From JAHCIE01 sp034431435 (GTDB lineage: Bacteria; Chloroflexota; Anaerolineae; Epilineales; JAHCIE01), in NCBI GenBank assembly GCA_034431435.1, contig DAOUDG010000081.1, forward strand, positions 1 through 64,000: a stretch of 64,000 nt of DNA, given 5' to 3'. A program made the position numbers and the translations under genes. Shown piece by piece: positions 43,809 through 52,915 of this stretch. Under the pieces are notes generated by a model. The model was not told the DNA's origin. It worked only from the letters and a program-made list of their open reading frames with translations, and made no database searches. Each line of letters opens with the position of its first letter. Position 1 is the stretch's first letter.

Positions 43809-46800
43809 TTACGCGCCACGTTGAGCGGACGCCAGCCCCAATCGCGCCAGGCTTGTCTCCGCGCGGGCTTCCAGGGGGCTGGCACGCTGCGCCTGCGCGA
43901 CTGCGAGCGCCTGCCGATAGGCTACCTCGACGTCGGCCGTATCGACGCCCTGGGCGAGGAGCAGGTCGCCTCGGACCCGATGCAATTCGGGAATCCACCA
44001 GCGTTCGTTATTCTGTAGTGACTCGCGCATGGCTTCGTCTACGACGGCCAGGCCTTCCGTCAGCCTGTGGGCGCGTTGGCAGGCGCGGGCTACCAGAGAC
44101 AGATAGTAGGGCAGGCGCAGCCGCGCGCCGGTCGCAGTGAACTGGTCGACCGCCTCGCGGAGGGCGCGCAGGCTTGCATCAGTGGGCTGCTGCCACGCCA
44201 CTGCGAAGGCGGCGAGGATGCTGGCCCAGGCGTGGTAATAGGGCGCTTGATACTCCAGGGTCAGGCGTACAGCCTGGGCAGCGTGCGCCTGAAAGTCGCC
44301 GAAGTCGGCCTGCAATTCCATGAGTGTGGCCTGGTAGGTAACAGCCAATGCCTGATTGAAGGGCTGCCGGAAGCGCTCGGCCAACTCGACGGCCAGGGTC
44401 GCGTGCGCCAGAGCCTCGGTCGGCTGACCGAGATACCACAGCACATGGGCGTGCCAGGCATGGCCGTGGGATAGGTAGTTGACCCCTTGGGATGTCTCCA
44501 GGTCCAGGGCCTGTTTCTCATCGGGTGTCGCCAGCATTTGCTCAAAGAGGCCGCGTGCCTCGATGGGCTGCCCCATGTACAGTTTCGCGCCGGCGTACAT
44601 CATGCCGGCGAAGAGCGGCGGCGGGCGGCCCTGACTGTCCATGTACAGGCGGTACATCTCTAGATAGGTGCTCTCGACCTTGTCAAGTTGCGCCGCAACG
44701 ACGTACACGGTCTGTGCCCCATAGAGCGCTTCCGCGCGCTGCATGGGGTCGCCCACCTTCTCGCTGAGCAGCAAGGCGCGCGCTACCGCTTGCTCGACTT
44801 CGGGCGCGGCCCAGCCCTTGGTGATGCGATACAGCCGGGCGAGGGCGAACTGGAGCGCCAGCTCGGTCATATCGCGCTTCGTTGTCGCTGGTTGTTCCTG
44901 GAGGAGAGCGAGGGCGCGCCTCAGCCAGGTGATGGCGTCCTCATTGGCATACATCCGCGCCGCGACCAGCCCGGCGCGTTGGTAATAGGGGACGGCCTGG
45001 TCAGGCATGCCGGCCTGTTCGTATTGCGCCGCGATCTGCGCGCTCACCGGGTCCAGGCCATCGCCGCTGAGCGCCTCCAGCGCCTGAGCCACGCGCCGAT
45101 GTAGAATCCGGCGCTGCGGCACGCTGATCTCAGCATACGCAACCTCACGCAACTTGTCGTGAGTGAAGTCGTAGCTGTTGGCGCTTTCCTCGCGCAAGAT
45201 ACCCTTCTGCCAAAGCTCATCCAGGCCGTCCAGTAGCTGCGTCTCGTCGTCGAGCAGTGTGCGCGATAGGAGCTCCCAGGAAAAGGCGCGCCCTACCGTC
45301 GCGCCCAGGCTCGCCACGCCACGAGCGGTGGGCGAGAGTTGCGCCAGTCGCCGCGCCAGGGTGGCGTACAGGCGTGGCGGCAGGGACGAGTCGGCGCGGG
45401 GCGGCCCGTTGGCGGAGAGCGGCGTAGCCGGGTCCGTCGCGTGAGTGAGACTCGTCCGCACGGTCTCGACTACAAACAGGGGGTTGCCCTCTGTCTCCCT
45501 GAACAGATGGATGGCGGTGGCGGCGTCCACCTCGCTGCCGCGAATCTGGGCGGCCAGCTTCGCCGTCTCCGCGGCATCCAGCGGGCCTAGCCCGATAGCG
45601 GTGAGCCTGTCCTCGATGCGAAGCTGCTGCATCAGGGTCGCCAGTGGGTGCTGACGCGAGAACTCCTCCCTCCGCACCGTGCCCAGCACGAGCAGCGCGG
45701 CGTCCGGCTGGCAGCGGAGCAGGTAGTGCAACCACCCCAATGTCTCCGAGTCGCACCACTGGAGGTCATCGACCCACAGCAGTAGCGGCGATGGGGCGGC
45801 CAGCACAGCACGGGCTAGAGCTTCGAAGAAGCGCTGCCGCTGTCCATACTCGCCGATGCTTTCCGGCGCCGGCAGGTCGGGATATGCGACGAGTAGTTCC
45901 GGCAGCAGACGGGCGATCTCGGTGAGCCATACCCGGTCAAGGCTGACGAGGTGGGGGCGGAGAGCCGGGCTGCGCAGCCACTCGACGACCGGCGCCAGAG
46001 CTAGACGCCCCTCGGCCTCGTAACAGCGGGCGCTGGCGGCGAGATAGCCTTGCTCCTGGACGTGTCGATACAGCCCTTCTGCCAGGTGCGACTTGCCAAT
46101 GCCGGCCTCGCCGGTCACGAGCAGCATGGCCGGCGTTCCCTGGCTGGCGCTGGCCCAGGCAGTGAGCATCTGTTCTTGTTCCGCGCGCCGCCCAATGAGG
46201 GGCAAGCGGCGTGACATCCTCGACTCAGGTCGCGGGGGCGGTGGGGCGGCGCGCTGCGACTGCTCGAAGGCGCGCCGTAGCGCCTCGCCAGGCTCGGCGC
46301 CCAACTCGCGGCGCAAGGTATCGACGGCGGCTTCGTAGACGTGGCGAGCGCCCGACGGGTCGTGGAGGAGGCTGTACAGGCGCAGCAGATGCCGATACGC
46401 CTCTTCGTCCAGCGGGTCCAGGCGGAGCATCCCGCGCCCCACTTCCAGCGCCGCTGCGTAGTCTTGCTGGTCGCTCAGCAGCCGCAGGAGCCTGCGTTGG
46501 GCGGCACAGACGAGATCGTAGAGGTATTCGCGGTCGGGGCGAATCCAGTCATCGTAGCACTCTGGCAGAAGCTCGCCCCCGTATTGCGCCACGGCTTCCT
46601 CCAACCAGCGCCGCGTGGCTGGAGCGTCGGTCGCCTGCTCGGCGGTGTGGGCCTCGCCTAGCGCGAATCGCAGCCGATGGACGTCGACGGCCTGAGCATT
46701 GTCGCGCCGCCAGCCAATCGTCTGGCTGTCGATGGCGAGAAACTGGTCGGCGTCGGGTAGAGCGAGGCGAAGTTGAAACAGAAGCTGGCGTAGATTGTTG

Positions 46801-46991
46801 CGGGCGTTGCTCTCAGGCGCGTCCGGCCAGAGTTGGAACGCGAGGTGCTGGCGCGGGTGGGGGGAGTCAGCGTGCAGGAGGAGGTAGGCGAGGAGGGCGC
46901 GGAGGCGGCCCGCGTGCAGGGTCGTGACCGGCGTATCGCCATAACGAACATCAAAGCCGCCCAGAAGGCGGACAGTGAGGACTGGGTGCAT
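43809..46991 (-). CDS. BTAD-domain transcriptional regulator with AAA ATPase and TPR tail
   Basis: A 1060-residue STAND-type regulator. Residues 1-100 form an OmpR-like winged helix (VRLLGGFDVRYGDTPV, ...LLAYLLLHADSPHPRQHLAFQLWPDA). About 100-250 is the bacterial transcriptional activation domain (YGGELLPECYDDWI, YRHLLRLYSLL). From about 265 an AAA module follows with Walker A VTGEAGIGKS near 293-302 and LLWVDDLQWCDSETLGWL. The C-terminal 450 residues look like tetratricopeptide repeats. No C-terminal LuxR HTH is present. It has its own strong promoter. Targets unknown; the FAD oxidase lies downstream. Confidence 0.9.
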   Translation of the reverse strand: MHPVLTVRLLGGFDVRYGDTPVTTLHAGRLRALLAYLLLHADSPHPRQHLAFQLWPDAPESNARNNLRQLLFQLRLALPDADQFLAIDSQTIGWRRDNAQAVDVHRLRFALGEAHTAEQATDAPATRRWLEEAVAQYGGELLPECYDDWIRPDREYLYDLVCAAQRRLLRLLSDQQDYAAALEVGRGMLRLDPLDEEAYRHLLRLYSLLHDPSGARHVYEAAVDTLRRELGAEPGEALRRAFEQSQRAAPPPPRPESRMSRRLPLIGRRAEQEQMLTAWASASQGTPAMLLVTGEAGIGKSHLAEGLYRHVQEQGYLAASARCYEAEGRLALAPVVEWLRSPALRPHLVSLDRVWLTEIARLLPELLVAYPDLPAPESIGEYGQRQRFFEALARAVLAAPSPLLLWVDDLQWCDSETLGWLHYLLRCQPDAALLVLGTVRREEFSRQHPLATLMQQLRIEDRLTAIGLGPLDAAETAKLAAQIRGSEVDAATAIHLFRETEGNPLFVVETVRTSLTHATDPATPLSANGPPRADSSLPPRLYATLARRLAQLSPTARGVASLGATVGRAFSWELLSRTLLDDETQLLDGLDELWQKGILREESANSYDFTHDKLREVAYAEISVPQRRILHRRVAQALEALSGDGLDPVSAQIAAQYEQAGMPDQAVPYYQRAGLVAARMYANEDAITWLRRALALLQEQPATTKRDMTELALQFALARLYRITKGWAAPEVEQAVARALLLSEKVGDPMQRAEALYGAQTVYVVAAQLDKVESTYLEMYRLYMDSQGRPPPLFAGMMYAGAKLYMGQPIEARGLFEQMLATPDEKQALDLETSQGVNYLSHGHAWHAHVLWYLGQPTEALAHATLAVELAERFRQPFNQALAVTYQATLMELQADFGDFQAHAAQAVRLTLEYQAPYYHAWASILAAFAVAWQQPTDASLRALREAVDQFTATGARLRLPYYLSLVARACQRAHRLTEGLAVVDEAMRESLQNNERWWIPELHRVRGDLLLAQGVDTADVEVAYRQALAVAQAQRASPLEARAETSLARLGLASAQRGA

Positions 46992-47066
46992 CGCCCTCGT
47001 CTCGCCGATTCTCGGTCTACCAAAGGACAGAACGGCTACGATGCGGCGGTAGAAGATAGAGCATCT

Positions 47067-47095
47067 ATTCTAGCACCGCTGGCAGGCGCGGTCAA
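47067..47095 (-). promoter_or_regulatory. Promoter of the BTAD regulator gene
   Basis: Minus-strand TTGACC (47095-47090), 17 bases, TAGAAT (47072-47067). The rest of the roughly 300-bp gap between 46992 and 47290 shows no gene or other clear feature. Confidence 0.8.
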
Positions 47096-47290
47096 CCGCG
47101 CCGCACCACGCTTTACGTCTGGCCCCGGTCAAAGCAGCCTGCCTGAGGTGAAGCTCGAGGCCAGGCCGGCGGGCGCGCAGGGCGCGGGCGACAAGGCACG
47201 CGGAAGGCTGCTGGTGACTCAGCAGACACTGAGCGCCGGCAGCCCTGTTCCCATGCTCCGCTGCCTGTAGGTGTGACAGCGGCCGCCGGC

Positions 47291-47722
47291 TCAGCCCGTC
47301 GCATACCTCGCGATTCGCTCCCGCAACTCATCCTCCATGCGGGCGATCTCGGGGCCGAAATCCTCCGACTCTTGCACCTGACGCAGCTCGAGGATCGCGC
47401 CCTCGCCGGCTGGGCAGCGCAGCGCCCAGTCGATGGCTTCTTGCTTCGACTGCACCTGCCAGAGCCAGAAGCCGCCGAGAACCTCCTTCGCTTCGGGGAA
47501 TGGACCGTCGGTCACCGTCGGCTTGCCGCCGGGATAGGTGATGCGCGCGCCCTTCGCCGTCGGGTGGAGGCCCTCGCCGCTCAGCATCACGCCGGCGTCG
47601 ATAAGCTCCTCGTTGTACCGCATCATGTCCGTGAGAATCTTCTCGTCGGGCACGGCGCCCTTCTCAGGATTGAGGAGGTCGGGCGCGTCGTTACTCGTGA
47701 TCATCATGACCATGAACCGCAT
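47291..47722 (-). CDS. YCII-related (DGPF) protein 1
   Basis: A 143-residue protein of the YCII/DGPF family, a dimeric alpha-beta barrel. The signature VTDGPFPEAKEVLGGFWLW is at about 70-88, after MMITSNDAP and GEGLHPT. DGPF proteins are the hallmark partners of ECF42 sigma factors; the biochemical role is unknown. It has its own TGTCGA-N17-CGAC promoter 50 bp upstream and is separated from the preceding operon by a strong terminator. Confidence 0.92.
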   Translation of the reverse strand: MRFMVMMITSNDAPDLLNPEKGAVPDEKILTDMMRYNEELIDAGVMLSGEGLHPTAKGARITYPGGKPTVTDGPFPEAKEVLGGFWLWQVQSKQEAIDWALRCPAGEGAILELRQVQESEDFGPEIARMEDELRERIARYATG

Positions 47723-47769
47723 CGTTGTGTCTCCTTACTGTGTCTTGGGGTTGCTGTCGTCACTGGATA

Positions 47770-47796
47770 GTCGCTTGACATGCCGCGAAATCGACA
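47770..47796 (-). promoter_or_regulatory. ECF42-type promoter of YCII gene 1
   Basis: Minus-strand TGTCGA (47796-47791), exactly 17 bases, CGAC (47773-47770) followed by TATC. The same TGTCGATT...AA-N-CGAC arrangement occurs upstream of the VOC gene at 52851-52877. From memory, ECF42 promoters are described as TGTCGA at -35 and CGA/TC at -10. Confidence 0.75.
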
Positions 47797-47829
47797 GCGG
47801 ACTGCCGCAAGAATTGGCGGCAGTCCGCT
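47796..47829 (-). terminator. 13-bp-stem terminator ending the ECF42 operon
   Basis: AGCGGACTGCCGC (47796-47808) and GCGGCAGTCCGCT (47817-47829) form a perfect 13-bp stem with an eight-base loop. On the minus strand the stem is followed by GTCGATTT. It lies 22 bp after the stop of YCII gene 2, and its last base is the first base of the next -35 box. Confidence 0.8.
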
Positions 47830-47851
47830 GCATGCCGCGTGCCTGTATCGG

Positions 47852-48208
47852 TTACTGGGGCGGCAGGTTGGGCAGCTCCAGCACGGGCCGCACCTCGACC
47901 GTGCCCCACTTCGCGCCGGGAATGCGGGCGGCGATGGCGATGGCCTCATCCAGGTCAGCGGCGTCGATGAGGAAGTAGCCGCCCAACTGCTCGCGAGTCT
48001 CGGCGAAGGGGCCATCGGTCACAATGCGCTTGTCCGCGCGAAGCTGGACGCTGGTGGCCGTGCTTGTCGGATGAAGGGGCGCGGTGGCGAGGAAGTGGCC
48101 CTCCGTATTCAGGGCGTGGGCCAGTTGCGTCGACGCCTGGTAACAGGCATCGCGCTCGGCGGCGTCCAGGGCATTCTCGTCGCCGTAGATCAGCAGCATG
48201 TAGCGCAT
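47852..48208 (-). CDS. YCII-related (DGPF) protein 2
   Basis: A 118-residue YCII family protein, paralogous to the neighbour. It reads MRYMLLIYGDENALDAAERDAC at the start, contains TATSVQLRADKRIVTDGPFAETREQLGGYFLI with the DGPF signature, and ends in a PNLPP tail with the typical IPGAKWGTVEVRPVLE strand. It is the last gene of the ECF42 operon, 23 bp after the MoaD-like gene. Confidence 0.92.
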   Translation of the reverse strand: MRYMLLIYGDENALDAAERDACYQASTQLAHALNTEGHFLATAPLHPTSTATSVQLRADKRIVTDGPFAETREQLGGYFLIDAADLDEAIAIAARIPGAKWGTVEVRPVLELPNLPPQ

Positions 48209-48231
48209 GGGTGTCCATCCTTGTCGCCGGT

Positions 48232-48569
48232 CTAGCCACCGGCCATCGCGCCCACAATCAGGAACGGCTCCTTGCCCGACACCACATCGTCGGGCAAGAG
48301 CGCGTCGGGCGGCGCGTGGGACAGGTCCTCCGCGCAGGCAAAGAAGCGCAGCAGGGGCCGTCGCTGCCGGGTCTTGTAATCGCGTATCGTGCCGCGTAGC
48401 ATCGGGTACGCGGCTTCGATGGCGTCCAGTACCGTCCGCTGCGTGACCGGTGGCTGCACCTCAACCTGAACCTCGCGGCCTGTCCCGGCCAGGGTCCGCA
48501 GATGATGGGGCAGCACGACCCGAATCAGCCTCGGCGCGCTGTTCCCTGTCCCGTATTCCCACTGACCCG

Positions 48570-48573
<4 letters not shown>
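48232..48573 (-). CDS. MoaD/ThiS-like small protein ending in Gly-Gly
   Basis: A 113-residue beta-grasp protein resembling MoaD/ThiS/ubiquitin-like sulfur carriers: strand LIRVVLPHHLRTLAG, REVQVEV, then TQRTVLDAIEAAYPMLRG (the helix) and LLRFFAC. It ends PFLIVGAMAGG, and a terminal diglycine is the residue pair adenylated by MoeB/ThiF-type enzymes. No E1-like, moaE or other cofactor gene is near. Its ATG overlaps the propeller gene stop (ATGA). It may carry sulfur or be conjugated to its propeller partner; both are inferences. Confidence 0.8.
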
Positions 48574-49685
<1,112 letters not shown>

Positions 49686-49725
49686 TGCCTGCTCCTCTTG
49701 TCGTCATCGTAGGTCGTTCTGACCG

Positions 49726-50205
49726 TTAGGGTGTCTTGATGGTACACAAAGCCTGCCGAATCTCGCCCAGGTGGTAGGCGCTATGGACGACCGTGGCAAT
49801 GGCCCCGCCTATCGCCTGCTCGCTCGACCAGGCAGGCTGGTCTGCGATCAGGCTGCGAATACCATCGTAGGCTGTCCGCAATCGCGCCTTGATGGCCTGC
49901 CATTCCTCGGGCGTGACGGCGGCGGTCGTGCGCCAGATTTCGCCCCAGTCGACCCGCTCAAGTCTGCCGCTGCGCAGGTTGCGCTCGAGTACCTCGAGGT
50001 AGAAGGCTGTGTGCTTCACCTGGGCGGCCAGCGTGGCGCACTGCCCGCCGACCGGTATCGACGCCTCCTCGGCGCTGATGGTCGCCAGGGTCTCGAACAT
50101 CGACGTGCCCTCGTCGAGAAAGATGCCCTGCACGTTGTCGAAGGTCTCGTCCAGCAGCATGTACAGCGCGCCCGTGAAGTGGGCGCTCTCGATAGAAGTA
50201 GTCAT
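49726..50205 (-). CDS. DinB-like four-helix protein
   Basis: A 159-residue protein of the DinB/YfiT-like bundle fold: MLLDETFDNVQGIF, CATLAAQVKHTAFYLEVLERNL with the central histidine of a metal site, and VHSAYHLGEIRQAL with two more histidines. Many DinB proteins are metal-dependent thiol transferases. The ATG at 50205 with AAGGA upstream is preferred over an in-frame GTG-type extension. It is 43 bp downstream of the DUF1579-like gene. Confidence 0.85.
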   Translation of the reverse strand: MTTSIESAHFTGALYMLLDETFDNVQGIFLDEGTSMFETLATISAEEASIPVGGQCATLAAQVKHTAFYLEVLERNLRSGRLERVDWGEIWRTTAAVTPEEWQAIKARLRTAYDGIRSLIADQPAWSSEQAIGGAIATVVHSAYHLGEIRQALCTIKTP

Positions 50206-50248
50206 GGCTATCCTTGCCCGTCCGGGCTGGGTTGTAGTCCGATGGCTG

Positions 50249-50698
50249 TTATTGGGCCTTCTTGACCCTGGTAGCGGTGGCCTCGTACCCGCCCCCACCC
50301 GGATACACCCAGCCACCGCTCAGGGTGTCGCCGTCAGCGCTAAACGCGCCTCGATAGTAGGCCGGGGAGCCTCGCTGGCCACCCCAGATGGTGAGCGTGT
50401 CGCCGTCCAGCTCATACACGTAGTCCAGGGTACTGCCCGTCGTGTCGTAATAGCGGGACCAGATATCCGCGCTGGGCGGCTCGCCAAAGGGCTGTAGATG
50501 GCCGATGACCTCCAGGCCCTTGATGGCGCGGCCGTCGTGCTCAAGATCGACGTGCTGAAAGAGGAAGTAACCACCCTCCATCCACTCGTAGGTGACGTGC
50601 CCTTGCACGCCGCCGGACATCATCCATGTGCCAACCAACCTGTCGAGGCTCTGGATGTCAGGAGATGGGGCGGGCGGAATGACATCGTACTCTGTCAT
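50249..50698 (-). CDS. DUF1579-like lipocalin-fold protein
   Basis: A 149-residue protein, small beta-barrel type. It reads LDRLVGTWMMSGGVQGHVTYEWMEGGYFLFQHVD, with repeated beta strands and ends in GGWVYPGGGGYEATATRV, typical of DUF1579/lipocalin-like proteins of ECF regulons. AAGGAG lies eight bases upstream of the ATG at 50698. The same frame runs upstream without a stop into the remains of a DUF1801 gene, so the two are fused at the DNA level, but the ribosome site supports an independent start. Function unknown. Confidence 0.78.
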   Translation of the reverse strand: MTEYDVIPPAPSPDIQSLDRLVGTWMMSGGVQGHVTYEWMEGGYFLFQHVDLEHDGRAIKGLEVIGHLQPFGEPPSADIWSRYYDTTGSTLDYVYELDGDTLTIWGGQRGSPAYYRGAFSADGDTLSGGWVYPGGGGYEATATRVKKAQ

Positions 50699-50980
50699 GG
50701 CAAGTTCTCCTTCTGTGAACAGACCGTGCGGGTCGGCGAGGGACGCGCCCTCGAAGAAGTTGAGCCTGACGTGGTCCTTGGACGCCGCGCCGTCGACGAC
50801 GTTGCCACTAGCGGCCCACAGCGGCGTGTCCCACGTCCATGCCTCGACCGGTTCGGGGGCGGCATCCAGGATGAGGGCGCGCCGGCGGGCGAGCAACGCA
50901 CCGTGTCAGTCGGTCAGCCCGTCGATGCGCTGGCTGATGCGCCCCGACGGGGTCATGGTGGCTTCTGCCTGATGGCTCAT
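50699..50980 (-). pseudogene. Broken DUF1801 (YdhG-like) gene
   Basis: An ATG at 50980 overlaps the hydrolase stop (ATGA) and opens MSHQAEATM...SQRIDGLTD, then a TGA at 50908-50906 exactly where the family has a conserved Trp (DW). The same frame continues with ALLARRRALILDAAPEPVEAW, TWDTPLW and KDHVRLNFFEGA, clearly DUF1801. The last 25-30 residues of the domain (RRAIDI region) are gone, and the frame runs straight into the DUF1579-like gene. It has therefore lost function by a nonsense change and a 3' deletion. Confidence 0.82.
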
Positions 50981-51798
50981 CGCGCAGTGGGGGGTGGCGT
51001 ATCGAGGAAGGTCGTCACGATGGCCGGCAACAAGGGCGAGTCGCAGCTATTGTAGTGAGTCGTACCCGGCAGGATGGCGAGCTGCGAGGCCGACATGTCC
51101 GACCCGTCCCAGCCGCCGTCACGTTGGCCGCCGCCGAGGAGTTGGAACATTTCCGCCGCGTGCTGCGGCGGGAAGCCGTCCGCATCGCCGCTGACGAGCA
51201 AGGTCGGCGCCTGGATGCCCGCCATGTCCTGCGTCCAGTCGTAGTCCTGCCGCAACTGGTCGGCCATCTTGCCGACCAGTCGCGGCCAGTCCTCGACGCG
51301 CGGCGCGATGGCGGCGTAGAGCTGGTACACGGGCGACTGTTTCATCGGCTCGGCTGCCTCCGGCCCCATCTGCAACATGGCCTCAACGACCTCCGGATAC
51401 CAGCCGCTGCGTCGGCATGGCATGGAGACGACGACGAGCTTGCGGACGACCTGCGGGTGGCGGATGGCCGTCTGCAAGGCCACGGCGCCGCCCATGGAGT
51501 AGCCCATCACGTCGGCCTGGCCGAGATTGAGGTGTCGGATGAGGGCGGCGATGTCGTCGGCCATCAGCTCTATGCGCAGCGGGCGGTCGGTGTCCGCCGT
51601 GCGCCCATGCGCCTGCAAGTCGACGCCGATGACCTGGCGGCCCGCTGCCAGCTGGGGCAGGATGGGGCCAAACATCTCAATGGCGCCGAAGCCGCCGTGC
51701 AGCAGAATCAGCGGCGCGCCCTCGCCGAAGGTCTCGTAGTACAGGTCGAGGCCGTTGACCGGGGCGTAGTCGCCCCTGACTGCCTGCCTGGTTTCCAT
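50977..51798 (-). CDS. Alpha/beta-hydrolase
   Basis: A 273-residue alpha/beta-hydrolase fold enzyme. The oxyanion motif HGGFGA is near 34-39, the nucleophile elbow GYSMGGAV near 100-107 (Ser), the Asp in VSGDADGFPP near 207, and the catalytic His in LPGTTHYNS near 253. Substrate unknown; esterase, lactonase or dehalogenase-like. It lies 14 bp after the DHFR-like gene and overlaps the DUF1801 relic. Confidence 0.9.
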   Translation of the reverse strand: METRQAVRGDYAPVNGLDLYYETFGEGAPLILLHGGFGAIEMFGPILPQLAAGRQVIGVDLQAHGRTADTDRPLRIELMADDIAALIRHLNLGQADVMGYSMGGAVALQTAIRHPQVVRKLVVVSMPCRRSGWYPEVVEAMLQMGPEAAEPMKQSPVYQLYAAIAPRVEDWPRLVGKMADQLRQDYDWTQDMAGIQAPTLLVSGDADGFPPQHAAEMFQLLGGGQRDGGWDGSDMSASQLAILPGTTHYNSCDSPLLPAIVTTFLDTPPPTAR

Positions 51799-51812
51799 GT
51801 GGGGAATCCTTT

Positions 51813-52376
51813 CTATGGAGCGACGCGCTCGTAGCGCATCCAGACCACTCCGGAGCTGAACGTGTGCGTTTCGATGAGCCGAAGCTGGAGGGGGGTGTCT
51901 AGCTCCGCGAACATGGGCTTGCCGCCGCCCAGAATGACCGGATGGACGTACACCTGATACTCATCAATCAGATCGAGGCGCATGAAGGTCGCGGCGAGGT
52001 TGGGACCGCCGACGTTCATGGCCTCGCCCGGTTCCGCCTTGAGGCGCGCGACCTCGTCGGCGACGTTGTCTCTGACCAGCCGCGCGCCCTTCCCCACGCT
52101 GTCGAGGGTTCGTGAGAACACGATGTGGGGCGTCCGCTGCCAGATGCGGGCGTACTCGACCTCCCAGGGCGCGCTGGCGGGGTTGCTATCAGCCGTCTCC
52201 CAGTAGCGCATCGTCTCGTACAGCCGGCGGCCGTAGAGGTGGAGGCCCATCTTGGCTTCCCACTCGTTGGCGAAGCGGTGGAACTCCTCGTCGACCAGAG
52301 CCCAGCCGAGACCGCCATCTCTGTCCTCGACGAAGCCGTCCAGGGACACGTTCAGCGCGTAGATCACTTTGCGCAT
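51813..52376 (-). CDS. Dihydrofolate reductase/RibD C-terminal domain protein
   Basis: A 187-residue reductase of the YyaP/RibD_C family: MRKVIYALNVSLDGFVEDRDG at the start, GRRLYETMRYW around 50, and the NADPH-binding VGGPNLAATFMRLDLIDEYQ and PVILGGGKPMFAEL. It is not folA-like in detail, so folate or an oxo-compound reductase role is open. The ATG at 52376 is inferred from the domain boundary; the upstream extension overlaps the VOC gene. Confidence 0.9.
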   Translation of the reverse strand: MRKVIYALNVSLDGFVEDRDGGLGWALVDEEFHRFANEWEAKMGLHLYGRRLYETMRYWETADSNPASAPWEVEYARIWQRTPHIVFSRTLDSVGKGARLVRDNVADEVARLKAEPGEAMNVGGPNLAATFMRLDLIDEYQVYVHPVILGGGKPMFAELDTPLQLRLIETHTFSSGVVWMRYERVAP

Positions 52377-52383
52377 GACGCCT

Positions 52384-52758
52384 CTATTCCTCGATGAGGA
52401 AGAACTCGTTGCCGTCGAGGTCGTAGAGCCAGGTCGCTTTCTGCCCCCAGGGCATGACCTCAACTGGACCCTTGAACCTGACGCCGCGAGCCGTCAGAGT
52501 CGCGTAGGTCGCATCGATGTCGTGGCTGATCAGGCTGATGCCGGTGTTCGAGCCGGGCGCGCTGCCCGCCCCCGCCCAACTGGCATGGGCGAGGACCAGC
52601 TGGGTCGTGGCGCCGGGTGGGACAACCGTCAGCCAGCGCATGCCCTCACCGAACATAGTATCCATGGCCTTGTCCCAGCCCAGCGCGTTGACGTAGAAGT
52701 CGAGCGCTGCGTCCTGGTCGGCTACACCGATCGTCGTCGAGTGAATGTGCGAGATCAT
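52384..52758 (-). CDS. VOC/glyoxalase-like protein
   Basis: First gene of the ECF42-type operon, 124 residues, with the paired beta-alpha-beta-beta-beta fold: HSTTIGVADQDAALDFYVNALGW, then ISHDIDATYATLTARGVRF and ATWLYDLDGNEFFLIEE. His and Glu candidates for a divalent metal site are present. The ATG at 52758 follows CAGGAGACAGAC. A reactive-aldehyde or antibiotic-detoxification role is a guess. Confidence 0.88.
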   Translation of the reverse strand: MISHIHSTTIGVADQDAALDFYVNALGWDKAMDTMFGEGMRWLTVVPPGATTQLVLAHASWAGAGSAPGSNTGISLISHDIDATYATLTARGVRFKGPVEVMPWGQKATWLYDLDGNEFFLIEE

Positions 52759-52850
52759 GTCTGTCTCCTGTGGGGTTGAATCTGGACCGGGAAACGAGGT
52801 ACAATGTTGTGCGTTACGCTGCCATCCGTGCGTCAGGCCCATATCTCATC

Positions 52851-52877
52851 GTCGTTTGGCGTACGCCCGAATCGACA
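52851..52877 (-). promoter_or_regulatory. ECF42-type promoter of the VOC operon
   Basis: Minus-strand TGTCGA (52877-52872), exactly 17 bases, CGAC (52854-52851). It lies just after the sigma gene stop and about 90 bp upstream of the VOC start. It matches the YCII gene 1 promoter in both boxes and spacing. Confidence 0.78.
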
Positions 52878-52915
52878 CCCGACCGCACGAGTTTCGAGAG
52901 TCGAGGGAGAGCCGC

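Noticed and set aside
50906..50908. UGA read as Trp or selenocysteine in the DUF1801 relic
   Set aside because: TGA is used as an ordinary stop by many intact genes here, no SECIS-like hairpin was recognised downstream, and the gene is truncated at its 3' end as well.
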